From Sphingomonas sp. BK235 (lineage in GTDB: Bacteria > Pseudomonadota > Alphaproteobacteria > Sphingomonadales > Sphingomonadaceae), in the NCBI RefSeq assembly GCF_004345855.1, contig NZ_SLXN01000011.1, positions 39,625 to 103,624 of the forward strand: a stretch of 64,000 bases of DNA, written 5' to 3'. The notes beneath the pieces were generated by a model, which was not told the DNA's origin, did no database searches, and was given only the letters and a program-made list of their open reading frames with translations. Shown piece by piece: positions 59,780 through 64,000 of the stretch. The position numbers and the translations under genes are program-made. Numbering within the stretch: the first letter of the stretch is position 1; each line of letters opens with the position of its first letter.

Positions 59780-60094
59780 GCGACCGTGATACGCGGCCCT
59801 GCGGCGATCGGAAACATATCGTCGCCCGCTCAGCCGTTAGCAGTCTGCATGGGCCCATCGGCTTAACGAATGACCGAAGTTGGGAAGCGCTCCCGGTACA
59901 CTGAACGGCCGGAACTGGGTCATGCGCGAGGAAGGCGAGATGCCCTCTTACAGTCAGCTCGATCGCACGCTTGAGAGGGGGTCCAGCGCCGCTGTTTTGT
60001 GCTCCGAGCTGCTTCTGCTGCACGCCGGAGCAAGCGGCCTTACAACCTGATCAAGATCAGCGTAACGCGTCTGCGATCCCGCTAATTCAGGTAA
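59780..60094. other. gap with repeat copy between DUF4062 and the glycosyltransferase cluster
   Basis: Holds repeat copy 14 and presumably the promoter of the four-gene cluster; no gene seen. Confidence 0.5.
59867..59940 (+). repeat. dispersed intergenic repeat, copy 14
   Basis: CGAATGACCGAAGTTGGGAA and, about 35 bp later, TGAACGGCCGGAACTGGGTC; this copy shows clearly that the element is built from two related half-units. Confidence 0.65.
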
Positions 60095-61132
60095 GTGCCC
60101 AAGATCAATCCAAGGTCGTTCTCGCATGTAGAGGCGCTGCCGCTCGCGATCTGCGTGCCCGCTCGTAACGAAGCTGCGGAGCTGCCGAAGCTTTTTGCAG
60201 CTGTGGAGCGACTGGAGCGAGTGGGCATTGCTCCTAGGCTCTGCCTGCTGCTCGATAGCTGTGATGACGCCAGCGTCGCGTTAGCATGCGACTATGCCGC
60301 ACGCGCATCGATGCCCGTGATCGTTGAGGAGGTGGCAGCATCCGACGCAAACGCGGGCCGCGCACGGCACCGGGCCATGATGCTGGGCGACCGCAGCCTG
60401 ATCGGTGAGGGCGTGCTGCTCACGACGGATGCGGATAGCATTCCATCGTGCGACTGGTTGCAGGCGATGGTGGCGGGCTTGCGCCAGGCTGACGTAGTGG
60501 CTGGAAAGGTAGTGCGGACCGTCACTCGATCGAACCCGTTGCTGGACCGCCTGGAGGCTTATTACGAAGCGCTTCATAGGCTGCGGCGCTCGCTCGACGC
60601 GGTAGAGTGGGAGGGAAAGGCAACGCACCATTATGCAAGCGGCGCGAACCTCGGGCTGCGTGTCGCCAGCTACCGCAGCCTCGGCGGGTTCGAGCCGCTG
60701 GCAAACGGAGAGGATGGACGGTTGGTCGACGACGCGGCACGTGCGGGCCTACGCGTGCGACGCGATGCGGCGTGTGTGGTCCACACCTCCGATCGCCGCT
60801 TCGGCCGCGTCGCGCACGGATTGGCCGGCACGCTTCGCACGCTCGACCGCGATGGTGACACGATCGACGTGGCCCATCCTCGCGACGCCGCTTGGCAGTA
60901 CCGCAATCATGGGATTGCACGTCTCGCCTTTGCTAAGGCCGACTTCGCTCCGCTGTCGGTCGCCGTCGGACTGACGATCGACCATCTTGTCGGCGTTGCC
61001 CGCGATTGCCCCAACGCAGAGGCCTTCGCCATGCGGATCGTTCCGACCCCACCCGGTGGGATGCGGCGAGTGTCGTTGGGGATCGCCGAGCTCGAGCTGG
61101 CAGCAATAACCGCCGGTCGGCGCGCGGCATGA
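60095..61132 (+). CDS. family 2 glycosyltransferase
   Basis: 345 residues from GTG 60095. AICVPARNEAAELPKLFAAVE opens a GT-A fold; LLTTDADSIPSCDWLQAM carries the DxD-like metal site (DAD), and GANLGLRVASYRSLGGFEP lies in the acceptor region. No transmembrane helix, so a soluble or peripheral transferase. Its stop overlaps the next ATG (ATGA). With the following acyl-CoA-dehydrogenase-like, PIG-L and NodS-like genes it forms a compact cluster that probably builds a modified saccharide. Sugar donor unknown. Confidence 0.87.
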   Translation: MPKINPRSFSHVEALPLAICVPARNEAAELPKLFAAVERLERVGIAPRLCLLLDSCDDASVALACDYAARASMPVIVEEVAASDANAGRARHRAMMLGDRSLIGEGVLLTTDADSIPSCDWLQAMVAGLRQADVVAGKVVRTVTRSNPLLDRLEAYYEALHRLRRSLDAVEWEGKATHHYASGANLGLRVASYRSLGGFEPLANGEDGRLVDDAARAGLRVRRDAACVVHTSDRRFGRVAHGLAGTLRTLDRDGDTIDVAHPRDAAWQYRNHGIARLAFAKADFAPLSVAVGLTIDHLVGVARDCPNAEAFAMRIVPTPPGGMRRVSLGIAELELAAITAGRRAA

Positions 61133-62103
61133 GCGACCTGCGCCGTGCTCTGGCTGCACGATCGACGCTGCTGCCTGGCCTCGCGGATCCCGCAGATGCC
61201 GATACTCTCCTGCGTTTGCTGCGCCTTCTCTACGCCGTCGGCCGAGCCGACCTGCCGCTCGGGCGACTGCTGGAGGGGCATGTCGACGCGTTGCAGATCA
61301 TCCACCGCTACGGCGATACGGCACAGCGTATCCGCGCGACCGCGGCGGTCGCGAGCGGTGCTGCCTTCGGCGTCTGGAACGCGGATCTAACGGGCGAACC
61401 TCTGCGACTGGATGGTGGGCGGTTGACTGGAGGCAAGAGCTTTGCCAGCGGTGCCGGCCTGCTGTCCCACGCCTTGGTCACCGTTGATGTCGAGGGCAGG
61501 CGACAATTGCTGCTCCTCGATCTGGACCGCACCCCTCCGTCGATCGATCGCTCCTTCTGGCGAGTGGCAGGCATGCAGCGGTCAGAGACTCATGTGGTGC
61601 GATGGAACGCCGCGAAGGTTGCGTCGGATGACATGATCGGCTCGCCAGGCGACTACATACGCGAGCCATGGTTCAGCGGCGGCGCGCTGCGTTTCGCGGC
61701 GGTTCAGGCAGGCGGTATCGCGGCGCTGCTCGACCATAGCGCCGCGCATCTAATCGCTGCAGGCCGAGCGGGCGATCCACACCAAGCGGGACGGCTCGCC
61801 GCGCTCTACGGTCTGGCCGAGACGGCGACCGGCGCTATCCGTACCGCCGCGGCCGGCTGGTTCGCTGAAGAGGAGAAGCGCCTGCCGCTGGTCGCCGCTG
61901 CGCGCGCTGCCGTCTACGCCGCTGGCGGCCCGGCGATTGAACTCGTCCAGCAGGCGGTGGGGGTGCAATCGCTCTTTGCCAATCATCCGCTCGCGGCAGC
62001 GATCACCGACTTGGCGATGTACCTGCGCCAGCCCGCGCCTGACGCGCAGCGGATGATCGTTGGCGCCGCAGTGGCGACGGGGACGCTGACGCCATGCCTG
62101 TGA
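61129..62103 (+). CDS. acyl-CoA-dehydrogenase-like protein
   Basis: 324 residues from ATG 61129. A reduced acyl-CoA dehydrogenase fold: LLRLLRLLYAVGRADLPLGRLLEGHVDAL (N-terminal helices), FGVWNADLTGEPLRLDG ... GGKSFASGAGLLSHALVTV (middle beta domain), and a C-terminal helical domain with GPAIELVQQAVGVQSLFANHPL, which recalls the flavin-contacting ...NHPL segment of family members. The usual catalytic Glu is not evident, so it may act as a hydroxylase- or transferase-like flavoprotein. Overlaps genes on both sides. Confidence 0.82.
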   Translation: MSDLRRALAARSTLLPGLADPADADTLLRLLRLLYAVGRADLPLGRLLEGHVDALQIIHRYGDTAQRIRATAAVASGAAFGVWNADLTGEPLRLDGGRLTGGKSFASGAGLLSHALVTVDVEGRRQLLLLDLDRTPPSIDRSFWRVAGMQRSETHVVRWNAAKVASDDMIGSPGDYIREPWFSGGALRFAAVQAGGIAALLDHSAAHLIAAGRAGDPHQAGRLAALYGLAETATGAIRTAAAGWFAEEEKRLPLVAAARAAVYAAGGPAIELVQQAVGVQSLFANHPLAAAITDLAMYLRQPAPDAQRMIVGAAVATGTLTPCL

Positions 62104-62753
62104 GACTCCGCGTCGGCGCGCCTCGACGTCTGCTGGTCATCGCTCCCCATCCCGACGATGAGGCGATCGGCGCCTATGCGCTGATGTCTCGACTGCGCCG
62201 GCGCGGTGTGTCGGTTCGGGTGGTTGTAATGACCGACGGGGCTGCCTCGCACCCAAATAGCCACAGGTGGCCACGTCAGCGACTGGTGGCGGAGCGGCGA
62301 CGGGAAAGCCGTCGTGCCCTGCGCCGGATCGGCGTGGCTGCGGGGGCCATGACGTTTCTCGATCTTCCCGACGGTCGCCTCCACACACGCATCTTCGCGG
62401 CCCGCCGCGGCCTCGCACGCGCGCTGGGCCATGTCGGCTCGGCGTTGATCGCAGCGCCGGCGGCGAGTGACGATCATCCCGACCATCGTACGGTCGCGGC
62501 GTGCGTGGCGGCGCTGCGCCGCCCGAATCTGCGCCGCCTCGCTTACCCCGTGTGGCCGGCGGGCCGGCAGCCAGCCGGCGCTTGCTGCCTCTTCCTGACA
62601 GCGCAAGAGCGGCTCGCGAAACGAGCAGCGGTGCGCAGCTATCGCACCCAGGCCGGCCGCATCATGGACGATCCCGCAGGCTTTGCGATGACCCGTCGCC
62701 AGATCGCGGCCTTCACGCGCCAACAGGAAATGTTTGTGGAAGTGCGGCAGTGA
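62094..62753 (+). CDS. PIG-L family N-deacetylase
   Basis: 219 residues. LLVIAPHPDDEAIG has the PHPDDE zinc motif at 18-23; MTDGAASHPNS and AAPAASDDHPDHRTVAACV provide the second zinc-binding HPDH. Family members remove N-acetyl groups from GlcNAc-type sugars (GlcNAc-PI, mycothiol, bacillithiol, teicoplanin). It overlaps both neighbours (10 bp with the upstream gene, GTGA with the next). Confidence 0.92.
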   Translation: MPVRLRVGAPRRLLVIAPHPDDEAIGAYALMSRLRRRGVSVRVVVMTDGAASHPNSHRWPRQRLVAERRRESRRALRRIGVAAGAMTFLDLPDGRLHTRIFAARRGLARALGHVGSALIAAPAASDDHPDHRTVAACVAALRRPNLRRLAYPVWPAGRQPAGACCLFLTAQERLAKRAAVRSYRTQAGRIMDDPAGFAMTRRQIAAFTRQQEMFVEVRQ

Positions 62754-63502
62754 GACCGATCACGCTTGACGGGTTCGATCGCAAGTTCGTCGATGACGAT
62801 GATCCCTGGTCCACGTTCACGAACCGGGACGAGGCCTTGAAGCGTCGTGCCATCCTGCACGCCATGGGGCCAGGCCCCTGGGGGCGCGTACTCGAGCTGG
62901 CGGCGGGAAACGGCTCCAACAGTGCGGCGATCGCTGAACGCGCCCTACGTCTCGACGCGACAGAGGGCACCGCGAGCGGCACAACTCTGGTGGCGAGGGC
63001 GCTGAAAGGGCGGCGGCGAGCGCGTGCGCTGAAGCTGATCGTTCCTGCGGCACTGCCACGCCTGCGCTACGACATCGCCGTCGTGGCCGAAGTCATCTAC
63101 TATCTATCCGCACGCGACATGGCGCGAACCGCCCGGGACGTCGCCACCGCGCTCAGGCCCGGCGGCATGCTGGTCCTGGCGCACCACCGCGTCGACTACC
63201 CCGACTTCGCGCAGCATGCCCCGCATCTGCAGCGTGCCTTCCTCCGAGTTACAGGTCGCCGCTGGCAGGTGCGCGTTGTGCGGCGGACCAGACGCTGGGT
63301 CGTGCTGTCCTGCAATCTCAGAGACCGGCGATGTTCCGACCAGCCTCTAGCACCTGACGCTCGCCTGTGCGCGTCCCGCCGAGTTGCTCTCCTAGGTGCC
63401 CGTACGAAGTCGGCCGCTTCAGCAGAAGCACGAGCATCCGGTTACGGGCACCGAGCTCGAGCGCTGAGCGGCCGGATCATGGACCGCGGTGTACCCGCGT
63501 AG
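62750..63502 (+). CDS. NodS-like SAM-dependent methyltransferase
   Basis: 250 residues from GTG 62750 (overlaps the PIG-L stop). FDRKFVDDDDPWSTFTNRDEALKRRAIL and VLELAAGNGSNSAAIAERALRLDATEGT (motif I, SAM binding), then YDIAVVAEVIYYLSARDMARTA and LRPGGMLVLAHHRVDY are typical of NodS/class I methyltransferases, which in rhizobia N-methylate deacetylated chitin oligomers. The tail after VVLSCNLRDR is low-quality and probably reflects loss of the original stop. Pairing with a PIG-L deacetylase suggests N-methylation of a freed amino sugar. Confidence 0.85.
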   Translation: MRPITLDGFDRKFVDDDDPWSTFTNRDEALKRRAILHAMGPGPWGRVLELAAGNGSNSAAIAERALRLDATEGTASGTTLVARALKGRRRARALKLIVPAALPRLRYDIAVVAEVIYYLSARDMARTARDVATALRPGGMLVLAHHRVDYPDFAQHAPHLQRAFLRVTGRRWQVRVVRRTRRWVVLSCNLRDRRCSDQPLAPDARLCASRRVALLGARTKSAASAEARASGYGHRARALSGRIMDRGVPA

Positions 63503-63626
63503 CTGTAGCCGTTTCGTTCGTCTGCTGCTCGTCTCTATTGGTGAACGCCTTACGCTACGTCGTCGTGGCGGACGATGCCACCGGAAGTCGTATGCCAGAT
63601 CAGGTCGCTTAACGGGAAGCGTCACG

Positions 63627-64000
63627 TCAGCGAACAACTCTCAATGTAGCTTCGGTCGGATCTACCGGGTCCATGATAAAGGCACCTGCGTCACGCTGCG
63701 CGACCAACCAGGCGACGTGCTCGACCGAGATACGCTGGCCTGGAACGAGCCGAGGCACGCCTGGAGGGGCCGGGACGATCATCTCCGCTGCGATCCGTCC
63801 GGCGGCGTCTTCATATCGCACCATCTCCGCCGGGCCGTTCAGCGCGCGCGGTCCGGGCATGGCCATGTCAACCGACAGCGTCGCGACCGACGGTATCGAT
63901 CCCATCGGTGGCAGCAAGTCAGGCTCGGCCTCGAGACGGGCGAGGAGATCGCTGAGCGCATGCTCCAACGCTCGAAGATCGGCGCGGGTAGTGCCGAGCG
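63627..64000 (-). CDS. Orn/Lys/Arg decarboxylase, C-terminal part
   Basis: At least 124 residues; the frame is open to the right edge. ALSDLLARLEAEPDL ... MPGPRALNGPAEMVRYEDAAGRIAAEMIVPAPPGVPRLVPGQRIS ... VAWL matches the C-terminal domain of PLP-dependent ornithine/lysine/arginine decarboxylases. The PLP-binding domain must lie outside the window. Stop at 63627. Confidence 0.87.
   Translation of the reverse strand, partial: LGTTRADLRALEHALSDLLARLEAEPDLLPPMGSIPSVATLSVDMAMPGPRALNGPAEMVRYEDAAGRIAAEMIVPAPPGVPRLVPGQRISVEHVAWLVAQRDAGAFIMDPVDPTEATLRVVR

Noticed and set aside
1..64000. tRNA, rRNA, CRISPR array, prophage or integrase with attachment sites
   Set aside because: None was recognised by eye; no regularly spaced repeats of CRISPR type and no structural phage genes. 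A dedicated RNA and integrase search would be needed to exclude small ones.

Overview
The window is about 64 kb of GC-rich DNA that reads as a sphingomonad chromosome (Sphingomonas or a close relative). This inference rests on four TonB-dependent receptors (TBDRs), a PEPxxWA-CTERM protein, a TorF-type porin, paired Tat-exported ferritin-like proteins, many GTG starts and ATGA/GTGA gene overlaps, and a degenerate intergenic repeat present at least 14 times. I saw no tRNA, rRNA, CRISPR array or phage module.

Left part (1-24 kb): a nutrient-scavenging region built around lactam/hydantoin-type enzymes. An NCS1 permease (partial), a DUF917 protein and a short hydantoinase-A-like ATPase form one minus-strand operon, divergent from a large MalT/LuxR regulator. 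A siderophore-type TBDR and an exported YtcJ-like amidohydrolase follow. Then comes the most interesting locus (12.3-23.6 kb). On the minus strand are a TBDR, a cytoplasmic gamma-glutamyltransferase homologue and an MHS-type MFS transporter. A GntR/UTRA repressor lies between this unit and a plus-strand operon of a FrlB/FraB-like deglycase, a FrlD-like sugar kinase, and hydantoinase/5-oxoprolinase subunits A and B. Three near-identical 12-bp operators flank the repressor and link both arms. I read this as a system for importing and dismantling glycated (Amadori) gamma-glutamyl or pyroglutamyl-type compounds.

Middle (24-36 kb): small or decaying genes (YdeI-like protein, GST, a truncated ParE-like toxin), a divergent PEP-CTERM gene beside an ECF sigma / anti-sigma / subtilase / TorF operon, an IS110-family element with a 26-bp tandem duplication downstream, two small conserved proteins, and a TBDR behind a DUF2946 gene.

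B12 region (36.3-40.3 kb): a 30-bp perfect palindrome overlapping a possible promoter, a cobalamin riboswitch, a BtuB-like TBDR and a PepSY membrane protein.

Right part (40-64 kb): short regulator-enzyme pairs (SnoaL-like/TetR, NmrA/HxlR, alpha/beta hydrolase/TetR, LysR/epoxide hydrolase), a 311-residue membrane-anchored coiled-coil protein of unknown role, two Tat-exported ferritin-like proteins, a sorbosone-dehydrogenase/PEBP fusion, an SDR next to an aldo/keto reductase whose small upstream gene has lost its stop, a DUF4062 pseudogene, and an overlapping four-gene cluster (glycosyltransferase, acyl-CoA-dehydrogenase-like, PIG-L deacetylase, NodS-like methyltransferase). The window ends inside an Orn/Lys/Arg decarboxylase gene.
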